In this document: positions 51,588 through 60,845 of the stretch, piece after piece
Numbering within the stretch: position 1 is the first letter of the stretch
Layout of the letters: each line of letters opens with the position of its first letter
Assembly (NCBI GenBank): GCA_963739625.1
Contig: CAVUAU010000003.1
Coordinates: 6,051 to 70,050 of the forward strand
Direction: 5' to 3'
Length of the DNA: 64,000 nt
Source: Salinimicrobium sp963739625
GTDB taxonomy: Bacteria; Bacteroidota; Bacteroidia; Flavobacteriales; Flavobacteriaceae
Program-made: the position numbers and the translations under genes
Notes under the pieces: generated by a model
Database searches by the model: none
What the model was told of the DNA's origin: nothing
The model's input: the letters and a program-made list of their open reading frames with translations, nothing else

Positions 51588-53122
51588 ATGGCTGTAATAG
51601 GCGCGCTTATTAAAGGATTGATTCACACTGCCGATGCTGTGGCTTCACAACCCGAAGCGGTGGAGGCCCAGGAAAAGGTGCTGCGGGAGCTGCTTAAAAA
51701 GGCAAAAGACACGGCCTTTGGGAAGTATTACGACTTCGAAACCCTGCTGAAGTCAAAGAACATCCGGGAAGATTATGCGCGAAAAGTTCCATTTTTCGAC
51801 TACAATAAATTGAATGAAGAATGGTGGAGCAAGCTACACGAAGGCCAGGAAGATGTGACCTGGCCGGGGAAGCCTCCTTATTTTGCGCTGAGTTCGGGCA
51901 CCACAGGAAAGTCGAGCAAAAGAATTCCCGTGACAGATGAGATGGTCGAAGCCATCAGGCAAACCGGAATTAAACAGGTGAGCTCACTGGCGAATTTCGA
52001 TCTGCCTTCAGATTTCTTTGAAAAGGAGATCATGATGCTGGGCAGCTCGACAGATCTCGCCAAAAAAGAAGATCACGAGGAAGGGAGAGATCAGCGGGAT
52101 TAGCGCGAGCAATATTCCATTCTGGTTTCGGAACTTCTACAAACCGGGTAGCGAGATCGCCGAAATCGAAGACTGGGATGAACGCGTTCTCGAAATCGCT
52201 AAAAATGCCAAAAACTGGGACATTGGGGCTATTACCGGCATACCTTCCTGGACAGAGTTGATGATCAAAAAAATACTGGAGTACCACAATGTAAATAACA
52301 TACACGAGATCTGGCCAAACCTGCAGGTGTATTCCACGGGAGGAGTGGCTTTTGAACCTTACGAGAAAAGTTTTGAGCAACTGCTGGCGCACCCGGTGGC
52401 GGTGATCGATACTTACCTGGCTTCGGAAGGGTTTATGGCTTTTCAATCAAGACCCGATACCCGCTCTATGAAGCTGGTGCTTGACAACGGCATTTATTTC
52501 GAGTTTGTTCCTTTTAAACCGGAATATATCAACGAAGATGGCTCCCTTACCGAAGATGCGCCGGTCATACCTCTTGAAAAGGTAAAAAAAGAGGAGGATT
52601 ATGTTTTGGTGATCAGCACGGTTTCAGGCGCCTGGCGCTATTTAATTGGGGACACCATAAAATTTACAGATGTTAGAACGAAAAGAAATCCGCATAACCG
52701 GAAGAACAAAATTCTTCCTCAATGTTGTGGGATCTCAGCTTTCGGTCAATAAGATGAACGATGCGGTGAAGGAGCTGGAAGAGCAGTTTGACATCACCAT
52801 TCCGGAGTTCACCATTTCCGCAGTAAAAAAAGACGGAGAGTTTATCCATAAATGGTATTTGGGAACGACAGGAAATGCAGACGACAAAGAATTGGCAGCA
52901 GCCCTTGATGAAAGCCTGAAAAATGCCAACAAGAATTACGGCGTTGCCCGAAAAAAGGCTTTAAAAGGAGTGGAAGTGGTCACCGTAAAACCGGATGTCT
53001 TCTATGAATGGAACGCCAAAAACAAGAAAAAAGGCGGCCAGGTAAAAATGGAAAAGGTGATGAATGAAGAAAAGTTTAAAGAGTGGGAAGACTTTGTGGA
53101 ATCAATGAACAATGATCAATGA
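51588..53122 (+). CDS. GH3 auxin-responsive promoter family protein (two 1-bp insertions)
   Basis: GH3 proteins are acyl-adenylating enzymes that conjugate acids to amino acids in plants; bacterial substrates are unknown. The first frame has the ATP-binding FALSSGTTGKSSKRIPVT. It is broken near 52085 (extra G in GGG) and resumes EISGISASNIPFWFRNFYKP, YSTGGVAFEPYEKSF and VISTVSGAWRYLIGDTIKFT. It is broken again near 52672 (extra A) and resumes ERKEIRITGRTKFFLNVVGS, ending at 53122. The joined product is about 510 residues, the usual length. Read as one gene, it is complete. Confidence 0.88.
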
Positions 53123-53150
53123 ACAATGATCAATAAACAATTTCAAGCAC
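53103..53150 (+). repeat. Short tandem repeat at the GH3 3' end
   Basis: Three imperfect copies of AACAATGATCAATG overlap the end of the GH3 gene and the intergenic region. The encoded tail (ESMNNDQ) is repeat-derived. Confidence 0.65.
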
Positions 53151-53181
53151 CAGGCACCAAAATTATACACTATACAATAAA

Positions 53182-53895
53182 CTAGCTTTCCCCTTTTTCG
53201 GCCTTTTCAAGATCTTCCTCTAATTTGTTCACCAGAACTACGATCTCTTCGGGAGAAAGGTAAAGCCTCGAAATGCGCTCCTTGTATTCATCTGACAGGG
53301 TGGAATTGTTGAGGATGAAATTCTTGGTAGCAAGAATATAATCCCCCATTCCGTGGTTCACCGCATACACATCGGCGGCGCGTTCGGCTTGTTTGATATA
53401 ATTGTGGGAGGTGACATAACGAAGGCCAAAGATCACCAATCCTGTGGCGCTTTTGTCGCGATAGTCCATAATATGGCCAAGTTCATGGCCCAGCCATCCA
53501 ACAAGTACTTCGGAAGGTACATCATTCATAGAAAATTCCTCCTCTTCGATAGTCACTGTGTCACTGATGAAAATATTGTATTCCCGGCTGTCTTTTCCTT
53601 TGAACAAGTTGCTTAACTGAGGCTGTGCCTGCATAAATGATTTTTTGATGCTGTTCTTGAACCTGAAGTCGATCGACACCTCTTCCAGCTCCGGGTAATA
53701 GGAGAGAGCGGTTTTGGCTTCTTCTAAAATACTGGTGGGAATGGTCTTGTTATTTTGGTAAACTACTTTTTCTCGTTCTTCCATAGATCTTTTTGCTGCA
53801 CAGCCTGTGAACCCAATAACTACGGGTAACATGAATACTATTAGCAATTTCAGCCTGTGCAATTTTTTGAGATTTTTATTCAACAATATTTTCAT
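53182..53895 (-). CDS. Lipoprotein with HExxH metallopeptidase motif
   Basis: This is a probable periplasmic zinc metallopeptidase. The chosen ATG (53893-53895) gives 237 residues. The signal peptide has a lipobox at GFTGCAAK. The zinc-binding HELGH is in VGWLGHELGHIMDYRD, and a possible third ligand is Glu in QAERAADVYAVNHG, the pattern of M48-type peptidases. The C-terminal third is acidic helices. I do not recognise the subfamily. An upstream start at 53931 is possible but adds an atypical 12-residue lead. Confidence 0.75.
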   Translation of the reverse strand: MKILLNKNLKKLHRLKLLIVFMLPVVIGFTGCAAKRSMEEREKVVYQNNKTIPTSILEEAKTALSYYPELEEVSIDFRFKNSIKKSFMQAQPQLSNLFKGKDSREYNIFISDTVTIEEEEFSMNDVPSEVLVGWLGHELGHIMDYRDKSATGLVIFGLRYVTSHNYIKQAERAADVYAVNHGMGDYILATKNFILNNSTLSDEYKERISRLYLSPEEIVVLVNKLEEDLEKAEKGES

Positions 53896-54004
53896 TTTTA
53901 ATTTAAACAAATAGCTGTTAAAGGGAAACAAAATTGACTGAAAATGTGGCGCAATAGTTTGTTTTTAAGTAAATTATAACTTCGAACATAAAATTTCAAC
54001 TACT

Positions 54005-54790
54005 ATGCCAGAGCTACCCGAAATCAGCCTTTTTAAAACCTACTTAGAAGAAACTTCGCTGAATAAGAAGATCAGGAAGATCGATTTTTTGCATGTGGGC
54101 GCCCTGCAGGCTCCTAAAGAAGACTTTGAAGCTGCCTTAAAAGGCAAAGAGTTCAAGAGCACCCATAGGTTAGGCAAGTATCTAATTATTGAGACCTCAG
54201 GAAAACAAGCTTTGGTATTTCACTTCGGGATGACCGGGAAGCTGGAATTCTTCCGAAGCCAGGAACCTCCAAAATACGCCCGGGTCATCTTTTCTTTTGA
54301 CAATGATGAGCATCTCGCCTTTGTATGCCGCAGGAAATTAGGAAAACTCTTTCTTACGGACAGCCCCGCAGCCTTTAGAGAAAATCATGAACTGGGAGAA
54401 GATGCCCTGGAGCTAAGTGAGGAAGAATTTCTGCAACTTCTGGAGGATAAGGGCGCCGCTATAAAGAGTGTGTTGACAGACCAACATGTGCTTGCAGGTA
54501 TTGGAAATGTATATTCAGATGAAATGCTTTACCAGTGCAAGATCCATCCAAAGACAAAAACCGATGCACTTTCTACACGGGAGAAGAAAAAGCTCTACAA
54601 GAAGATGCGGGAAGTGCTTGAAATGGCAATTGACAGGGAAGGTGTGCGCCAGGAATTTCCCAAAGATTACCTCATCTCTCACAGAAAGGAGGGGGAGGAT
54701 TGTCCAAATTGTAAAGGGAAGATCAAGAAGATAAAGGTTTCGGGCAGGAGTACTTATTTTTGTTCCTCTTGCCAGGAGCAATTGGGATAG
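54005..54790 (+). CDS. Formamidopyrimidine-DNA glycosylase family (Fpg/Nei)
   Basis: This base-excision repair glycosylase/AP lyase of 261 residues begins PELPE after the initiator Met, with catalytic Pro2 and Glu3. It has the H2TH-like region (about 150-195) with QHVLAGIGNVYSDEMLYQ. The C-terminal zinc finger has four cysteines (CPNC ... CSSC) with ISHRKEGEDCPNC and STYFCSSCQ. The exact substrate (Fpg for 8-oxoG or Nei for pyrimidines) cannot be settled; the Arg-rich finger of Fpg appears as KIKKIKVSGRST. Confidence 0.9.
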   Translation: MPELPEISLFKTYLEETSLNKKIRKIDFLHVGALQAPKEDFEAALKGKEFKSTHRLGKYLIIETSGKQALVFHFGMTGKLEFFRSQEPPKYARVIFSFDNDEHLAFVCRRKLGKLFLTDSPAAFRENHELGEDALELSEEEFLQLLEDKGAAIKSVLTDQHVLAGIGNVYSDEMLYQCKIHPKTKTDALSTREKKKLYKKMREVLEMAIDREGVRQEFPKDYLISHRKEGEDCPNCKGKIKKIKVSGRSTYFCSSCQEQLG

Positions 54791-54843
54791 TTCCCAAGGC
54801 AAAAATTAGAATAAGAGTACTTTAAAAATGCCTTTTTCAGGAC

Positions 54844-55527
54844 CTATATTTCCAGTACCTGTCCATCATGAGTGGGGATTAATTCCGCTTCTTCCTGCAA
54901 GGAGCTAATCATTTTTTTACTTTCCTGCACATCTTCAAAAAACCAGTTCCCATAATGACAAAAAGCTATTTTTGAGGTAAGCGGTCCAAGCAGGTGAATC
55001 AAATTGGGAACTCCTGTATGACCAAAAATCTTGTCTCCCTTCCGGTTAATTCTTCCGCCTTTCTTTATAAAGCTAGCTTCTGTAATTACCAGATCCATTT
55101 TGGGCAGGGCCTGTAAATGTGCTTTTTCAATCCACGCCACATCCCCGGTTATGAAAACTCTTTTTCCGCCTTTTTCGATGATATATCCCAGAGACTTTAG
55201 GCGTAAAGCATGAATAACGGGAATAGGAGTGAAGCTGTAGCCGTTGATCGAAAACTTCTTTTTGACCACCTGCAGCTTCGGAATGAGCTCATTTTCTTCG
55301 GGTCCAAAAAGGGGAATTTGCGGAGTAAATTTTTCTTTGTCAAAAACAAAAAAAGCATGATCGGGATGAAAATGAGTGAAGACAATAGCTTCGGGATTGG
55401 TTTTCATGTATTCGGGCTCTCCCACATCCACCAGGATCTTATCATCTATTAAAAATCCTGTATGTCTTTTATGGCCGGGGGCCGAAGGTTCTATTTTTCC
55501 TCTTGTGCCAAGGACCTTTATCTTCAT
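54844..55527 (-). CDS. Metallo-beta-lactamase fold hydrolase
   Basis: This MBL-superfamily hydrolase of 227 residues starts at the ATG 55525-55527 (MKIKVLGTRGKIEPS). It has the metal motif HFHPDH in IVFTHFHPDHAFFVF, a later FITGDVAW, and an acidic residue in ITEASFIKKGG. A closing HTGVPNLIHL and CHYGNWFFEDVQESK follow. The family includes RNase Z-like and phosphodiesterase enzymes; the substrate is unknown. Upstream in-frame sequence to 55695 overlaps the neighbouring gene and is unlikely to be coding. It follows the esterase gene by 13 bp. Confidence 0.85.
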   Translation of the reverse strand: MKIKVLGTRGKIEPSAPGHKRHTGFLIDDKILVDVGEPEYMKTNPEAIVFTHFHPDHAFFVFDKEKFTPQIPLFGPEENELIPKLQVVKKKFSINGYSFTPIPVIHALRLKSLGYIIEKGGKRVFITGDVAWIEKAHLQALPKMDLVITEASFIKKGGRINRKGDKIFGHTGVPNLIHLLGPLTSKIAFCHYGNWFFEDVQESKKMISSLQEEAELIPTHDGQVLEI

Positions 55528-55540
55528 TGCTTTAAAGAGT

Positions 55541-56851
55541 TTAAATTCCGAAGGGATAAGTTTCGGGCATAAGGTGACCATCGGGGTGCAGGTGGAGCGG
55601 GTGCAATCCTTTGGTCTTGTCAAGGTACAAAAGGGCGTCGTACCTCTTAGAAATCCTGCTGGGAACATAATTTCCGCGTTCGTGGTGCGGGTCATAAACC
55701 ACGCCCACCGCGCGATGGCCTATGCGGTCCTTAAAAAGCTTTTTTAAGGGAGAATCTTCATCAAAGATCATAAGTTTATCACTTGACCGGTGATGGTGAA
55801 GCAGGTGTTCCACGCTGCCCTCAATAGCCTTTGGCAGCTCCATTTTCCGCATTTTTGCACCCCAGAATTCCCCTGCGACCACCGAGCCTTCATAAGAGGC
55901 GAAACCAACCAAAACCACGCCGTCTTTTTCATGCTGCTGGCGAACGAGTTGCCCAACGTTGTGCATGCCGTGGGCAGCCATATCTGTCGCACGTGCATCT
56001 CCAATATGAGTGTTGTGCTCCCAAACTATGATCTTGGCATCATCGGCATGATAATCCATAAGGGTGTTCAGGGTTTCGACCATGTGGGTGTCGCGCACAT
56101 TCCAGGAGGAGTTGTCGAACTGCGCCATTGCCTCGTAATATTTTTCGGCATTTTTCATCACCAGGGAATTAAGCTCGGCGTTGAGTCCGGCTTCGGGTTC
56201 GTGTTCATATTGGTCGGTCCTTTGGCGTACCTCGGTAAGCAGTTGTACTACCTCATTGCGGCATTTTTGATTGAGCCCTCGATAAGCCGTCACATAAGAA
56301 TCGTTCTTTTTATAAGGTTCAAAGCAGTCGGCGGCCTGTTTTGCCAGCACAGCTGTTTCGGGATCTTCTTTCTCAAGATATTTTACAATGGTTTCCATAG
56401 ATTCCCAGAGGCTGTAGACGTCAAGCCCGTAGAATCCTACTTTTTCCTTTTGGTCAAGCTTTGAATTGTGCTTTTTCATCCATTCGGCAAAGGCAGCGAT
56501 TTCCCAGTTTGCCCACATCCAGGTAGGCCATCTTTTAAATTCTTTCAGTACATCTTTTATTCCTGTCTTTGGGTCCAGCAGGCCCTTCACCCAACGGTTG
56601 ATCTTAAAGCAGTCTGGCCAGTCTCCTTCGACTGCCACGAAAGAAAAGCCCTTTTCCTCGATAAGACGTTTCGAAATTTCTGCCCTCCAGGTGTAGTATT
56701 CGTGAGTGCCATGACTGGCTTCTCCCAGGAGCACGTATTTAGAATCCCCAATTCGCTCCAGCAAAGGGTCTAAATCAGCTGCATTTTTGAGTGGTTTTAT
56801 ATAAGCTGCGTCGTCTTTTTTACTCTCAAGATTACTTATTGGTGTTGTCAT
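55541..56851 (-). CDS. Erythromycin esterase family protein
   Basis: Ere proteins hydrolyse macrolide lactones, but many homologues have other unknown substrates. The 436 residues show the family pattern YVLLGEASHGTHEYYTWRAE (Glu and His of the active site), FVAVEGDWPDCFKINRW and VGFYGLDVYSLWESM. Later come IIVWEHNTHIGDARATDMAA and RAVGVVYDPHHERGNYV. There is no signal peptide. It is upstream of the MBL gene, in what looks like a two-gene operon. Resistance cannot be inferred from sequence alone. Confidence 0.9.
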   Translation of the reverse strand: MTTPISNLESKKDDAAYIKPLKNAADLDPLLERIGDSKYVLLGEASHGTHEYYTWRAEISKRLIEEKGFSFVAVEGDWPDCFKINRWVKGLLDPKTGIKDVLKEFKRWPTWMWANWEIAAFAEWMKKHNSKLDQKEKVGFYGLDVYSLWESMETIVKYLEKEDPETAVLAKQAADCFEPYKKNDSYVTAYRGLNQKCRNEVVQLLTEVRQRTDQYEHEPEAGLNAELNSLVMKNAEKYYEAMAQFDNSSWNVRDTHMVETLNTLMDYHADDAKIIVWEHNTHIGDARATDMAAHGMHNVGQLVRQQHEKDGVVLVGFASYEGSVVAGEFWGAKMRKMELPKAIEGSVEHLLHHHRSSDKLMIFDEDSPLKKLFKDRIGHRAVGVVYDPHHERGNYVPSRISKRYDALLYLDKTKGLHPLHLHPDGHLMPETYPFGI

Positions 56852-56997
56852 GACTTAATTTTTCATTTTGAATGTTTCCCACACGTGATCTTTAAGGTAC
56901 GAAATATCTCTTGAGGGGCACCGGCTGTGACTGCGGCTTTAGAAAAGTTTAAGTGCTTATTAGAAAAATTTAAGGAGGTTTTGGTTAAATTAGAGTC

Positions 56998-57972
56998 ATG
57001 CAGACACTTCAAATAGCAGCGGGATTTATCCTTATCGTTGTAATCTTTCTGGACTTTTTTCATACTACCCTTTCGGGAAACGGGTTTGGATTCCTTTCCA
57101 GACTTGTCAACAGGACCCTTAACAGGATCATTATCCAAAACCGAAGCCGGACCATTTTTAATTATTCCGGTGTCACTCATTTACTTGTTACCACCGCTGT
57201 TTGGCTTACGCTTCTGTTTCTGGGAGCCTATCTTATTTTTACTGCCGGGGAAGAAATGGTCATCCATGGGACCAGTAAACTTCCTGCAAATTATTCACAG
57301 CGCTTTTATTACACCTCCTATGTGCTTTCTACTTTGGGAATAGGAGATTTTGTGCCGGGAAACGCGGTAAGCGACATCTTTACAGGTATCTTATCTTTTA
57401 CGGGCTTTATCATGATCACCACGGGTTTGACTTACCTGCTGAGTGTGGTAAGCTCCGTGCTGAGTAAAAAGGAACTTTCCTTTTACATTTCGACAATGGG
57501 AAGCGATGTGGAGGAGATGTATCATTTCTTTAAAAAGGAGGATGATCTCTCGGGACTGCTTTCTGATGCTAACAACCTGCGCCAGGAAATTCTCAAGAAT
57601 GCCAGTAGTTATCTGGCTTTTCCCATGGTGAATTATTTCCTGAGCAAAAAGAGGGAGTCTGCACTGGTGGTTCAAATGGCGGTGCTTTATGAAGTCTTGA
57701 TGGTGTTAAAAATGGACTGGCCCGAGGAAAGCGTGCAGTATGCGAAAATCTGTACTATTCTTAATGCCATTGAAAAATACCTGACCCTGGGACTGGAAGA
57801 TCCCGATGCCGCCGAGCATAACAGGAAGAAACTTAATACCCTTAGAAGCTCCTGGGGTAAATTTGGATATACTTATAAAAAGAATACAGATATCGACCGG
57901 CAATTTACTTCCAGCCTAACCTATGCCGGGTGGAACTGGGATGAAGTTTATAAGCTGAAGGATCACCAATAA
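56998..57972 (+). CDS. Two-TM potassium-channel-like protein
   Basis: This is an ion-channel protein of 324 residues. The selectivity filter is in YVLSTLGIGDFVPGNA, where TLGIGD replaces the classical TVGYGD, followed by a pore helix and inner helix FTGFIMITTGLTYLLSVVSS. An N-terminal hydrophobic segment (about 5-24) and another (about 62-85) precede the pore. The C-terminal half (about 160-324) is cytoplasmic and helical. Potassium selectivity is probable but not assured given the altered filter. It is divergent from the esterase gene and ends at a strong terminator. Confidence 0.85.
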   Translation: MQTLQIAAGFILIVVIFLDFFHTTLSGNGFGFLSRLVNRTLNRIIIQNRSRTIFNYSGVTHLLVTTAVWLTLLFLGAYLIFTAGEEMVIHGTSKLPANYSQRFYYTSYVLSTLGIGDFVPGNAVSDIFTGILSFTGFIMITTGLTYLLSVVSSVLSKKELSFYISTMGSDVEEMYHFFKKEDDLSGLLSDANNLRQEILKNASSYLAFPMVNYFLSKKRESALVVQMAVLYEVLMVLKMDWPEESVQYAKICTILNAIEKYLTLGLEDPDAAEHNRKKLNTLRSSWGKFGYTYKKNTDIDRQFTSSLTYAGWNWDEVYKLKDHQ

Positions 57973-57997
57973 AAAAAGCGGCTTTGAGCCGCTTTTT
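57973..57997. terminator. Bidirectional terminator after the channel gene
   Basis: AAAAAGCGGCT (57973-57983), loop TTG, AGCCGCTTTTT (57987-57997). It serves two convergent genes. Confidence 0.9.
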
Positions 57998-58019
57998 CAT
58001 GGTGTATACCTGCCGAATT

Positions 58020-58472
58020 TTAATTCGTAAGTTCTTCTTTTAGTCTCTCCTGCAATTGAGGATTCGTTTGCAGGTTGGTGGCAATCTCCTGATAGCGCTC
58101 AATGCTCAGCCCGCTGTCCTTGATGAGGTCTTCCATTTGGCTTTCAAAGGAAACCTGCATGTCTTCGATCCTGGCGATCACTTTCCCATACTTTTCTTTT
58201 TCCTCTTTCGTAGCGTCTGAGGTTACAGCAGGATCAAGTTGAGCCTTATGGATCTCGTTGAAACGTTTGATGTCGAGGTTCTCTTCCTGGATTACCTGTG
58301 ACATCTTCATTTGCGCTTTTTGATTGATTACCCGCATTTGCTGAAAAGTATCTGCAAACTTGTCGAGTTCTGCATCTGTCACTTTTGTTTGCCCCACCTG
58401 GGCCATAACTGCAGTTGTGCTAAGCACAAAAAATACAAGCATAGCTGCAATTCTCTTCGTTCTAAGGATCAT
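58020..58472 (-). CDS. DUF4168 secreted protein
   Basis: This 150-residue protein has a signal peptide (ending TAVMAQV) and a helical DUF4168 body (KVTDAELDKFADTFQQMRVI, then IARIEDMQVSFESQMEDLIK). The terminal part (YQEIATNLQTNPQLQERLKE) is the family ending. The function is unknown. It stands alone, convergent with the channel gene. Confidence 0.85.
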   Translation of the reverse strand: MILRTKRIAAMLVFFVLSTTAVMAQVGQTKVTDAELDKFADTFQQMRVINQKAQMKMSQVIQEENLDIKRFNEIHKAQLDPAVTSDATKEEKEKYGKVIARIEDMQVSFESQMEDLIKDSGLSIERYQEIATNLQTNPQLQERLKEELTN

Positions 58473-58621
58473 ATTTTATTTTTAAGGTTATAAAAACAAA
58501 CCTAAGGGGAATGAATTGAAGCCCCAAAATATTACTTCCTTTTTCATGTTTTTTACTGAAAGATTAACGGTTCTGGCAGAAATGAACAGGAAATTCCTTA
58601 AATAAACGCACCCGGAACTCC

Positions 58622-59860
58622 TTAAGATTTCACCTTTTTTGGAGCCTTACTTATCTCAACTTTTACAGGAACCTGTCCCCGGGTGAGATCTTCAAACTCC
58701 TCCCGCTTTCTTATAAGATGTGCCTCGCCTTGATGCCACAGCACTTCGGGTGGGCGAAATCTTGAGTTGTAATTGCTGGCCATTGAGAAGCAGTAGGCGC
58801 CGGCGTTGTCAAAGGCAAGAATATCACCTTCATTTATTTCTGAAATCCTTCGATTATTCGCGAAAGTATCGGTTTCGCAGATGTAACCGACAACAGAATA
58901 GAAACGTTCTTTCCCTGAAGGATGGGATATATTGTGGATCTCATGCCTGCTTCCGTAGAGCATTGGGCGAATAAGATGATTAAAACCGCTGTCAACTCCT
59001 GCAAACACTGTAGAGGTGGTTTGTTTGATCACGTTAACCTTTACCAGGAATTTTCCTGCCTCACTCACCAAAAATTTTCCCGGTTCAAAAGCAAGCGTTA
59101 GCTCCCTGCCATAGTTGCTGCAGAATTCATTGAACCTCGCCGAAAGTTTTTCTCCCAGTTCTTCAATATTGGTCTCAATATCACCTTCTTTATAAGGTAC
59201 CTTAAAACCGCTTCCAAAGTCGATGAATTCAAGGTCTTTAAAATGTTTTGCCGTGTCAAAAAGGATTTCTGAAGCATAAAGAAAAACCTCGATGTCCAGG
59301 ATATCACTACCTGTATGCATGTGGATCCCGTTGATGTTCATGCCGGTATTCTCTACAATACGCATGAGGTGCGGGATTTGGTGAATGGAAATACCAAATT
59401 TGGAATCAATATGTCCAACAGAAATGTTGGTATTGCCACCTGCCATTACATGAGGATTGATCCTGATGCAAACCGGCACTTTTGGATGTCTTGACCCAAA
59501 CTGTTCCAGGATGGACAGGTTATCGATATTTATTTGAACACCCATGGCTGCCACTTCTTCAATCTCCTCAAGAGAAACTCCGTTTGGGGTGTAGATGATC
59601 TTTGAGGGTTCTACGCCGGCCTGTAGCCCAAGTTTCACCTCCTGAATGGAAACCGTATCCAACCCGGACCCCAGCTCTTTGAACAAGCTTAGGATAGACA
59701 GGTTGGAAAGAGCCTTTACCGCGTAATTGATGCGTAATTGTTTCACCGGTTTAAATGCATTGGTAAGTCGCCTGTATTGAGAAATGATCTTTTCTGAATC
59801 ATACACATATACCGGGCTACCAAATTCTGCGGCAATATTCAAAAGGTCCTGATTGTTCAT
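58622..59860 (-). CDS. lysA: Diaminopimelate decarboxylase
   Basis: LysA makes L-lysine by decarboxylating meso-diaminopimelate, the last step of lysine synthesis. It is a fold-type III PLP enzyme of 412 residues with the PLP Lys in INYAVKALSNLSIL. Other motifs are RINPHVMAGGNTNISVGH, SKFGIS, the substrate-binding GIHMHTGSDILD, EPGKFLVSEAGKFL, and the Cys and Glu in GYICETDTF. The C-terminus ends with FDNAGAYCFSMASNYN. It is monocistronic. Confidence 0.95.
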   Translation of the reverse strand: MNNQDLLNIAAEFGSPVYVYDSEKIISQYRRLTNAFKPVKQLRINYAVKALSNLSILSLFKELGSGLDTVSIQEVKLGLQAGVEPSKIIYTPNGVSLEEIEEVAAMGVQINIDNLSILEQFGSRHPKVPVCIRINPHVMAGGNTNISVGHIDSKFGISIHQIPHLMRIVENTGMNINGIHMHTGSDILDIEVFLYASEILFDTAKHFKDLEFIDFGSGFKVPYKEGDIETNIEELGEKLSARFNEFCSNYGRELTLAFEPGKFLVSEAGKFLVKVNVIKQTTSTVFAGVDSGFNHLIRPMLYGSRHEIHNISHPSGKERFYSVVGYICETDTFANNRRISEINEGDILAFDNAGAYCFSMASNYNSRFRPPEVLWHQGEAHLIRKREEFEDLTRGQVPVKVEISKAPKKVKS

Positions 59861-60083
59861 AGTCCAAAATTTAAAGCTGCAAAATTACAAGAGATTTCGT
59901 CTCCTGCATGAGGTCGAACTAAAAAATAACCAATTTTAACCATTTGTTATTTCTGAAGGGTCCCTGCCAAAAATGCCATTTTTGACAAGTGTTAAATATC
60001 AAGTCCCGAAGGAGAGAAACTACAAAAACGGAAGTAGGGTTTAAACATTATTTTGTAATTTTCGAATTGTAAATCAGTTTGTT

Positions 60084-60737
60084 ATGTCGTCAAAATTAGC
60101 TTTGTTCCCTTTGCAAGTGGTGGTTTTTCCACAAGAGCGACTGCCTTTGCACATTTTTGAGGAGCGGTATAAGGAATTGATCGATGACTGTACCAGGACC
60201 GGTAAGAATTTCGGAATTCCGGTTTATTTCAACAACCGGCTCGAATACGGGACCGAGGTAGCACTCCAAAAAGTAGTTCAGAGCTATTCTTCGGGAGCAA
60301 AGGACATAATTTGCAAAGGCATCAGGGTCTTTAGGGTAACAAATTTTGAACATGAGGCCCCGGGCAAACCTTACGCACGTGGCGACGTGGAATTTCCCCG
60401 GAACGATGACGAACCCGATATGGCTCAAAAAAAACAATTATTCGACCTGATCACCGAACTGTACCTTCACCTTGAGGTGCCGCCGCCAGAGATCGAGTGG
60501 AAGAGCTTCTGCAGCTATACACTTGCACACAAGATTGGCCTGTCGTTACAGCAGGAATATGCTTTGCTTAAGATATTTTCAGAAAAAAAGCGGCTGGAAT
60601 TTCTCATCAATCATCTAACCATCAGCATTCCTATTATTCAGGAGATGAACCGGGCCAAACAAACCATTGAACTCAACGGACATTTCAGGAATTTTGACCC
60701 GCTTGATTTTAGGGAATTCAGATTAAAAACCAGATAA
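60084..60737 (+). CDS. LON peptidase substrate-binding (LON-N) domain protein
   Basis: This single-domain protein of 217 residues resembles the N-terminal domain of Lon and has no ATPase or protease part. It begins LALFPLQVVVFPQERLPLHI, followed by FEERYKELIDDC and a beta-rich body. The second half has helices (EKKRLEFLINHLTISIPIIQ). The function is unknown; a role in protein quality control is speculative. It is followed by the sucC gene after about 108 bp, with no clear promoter seen. Confidence 0.85.
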   Translation: MSSKLALFPLQVVVFPQERLPLHIFEERYKELIDDCTRTGKNFGIPVYFNNRLEYGTEVALQKVVQSYSSGAKDIICKGIRVFRVTNFEHEAPGKPYARGDVEFPRNDDEPDMAQKKQLFDLITELYLHLEVPPPEIEWKSFCSYTLAHKIGLSLQQEYALLKIFSEKKRLEFLINHLTISIPIIQEMNRAKQTIELNGHFRNFDPLDFREFRLKTR

Positions 60738-60845
60738 TTCCCAAAACCCCTTTCCCAGGCTGCATAAAATAAAAAAGATTGGCAGAATCCTATTACATTT
60801 GTTACTTTTGTGAACCTTAATAAACACAGAAGAAACCACCTCATT

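Noticed and set aside
51588..53122. Three separate short genes instead of one GH3 gene
   Set aside because: The three frames join into one full-length GH3 family protein by removing two single bases; splitting leaves no complete domain.
55790..56464. 224-codon plus-strand ORF opposite the erythromycin-esterase gene
   Set aside because: Antisense shadow of a conserved protein.
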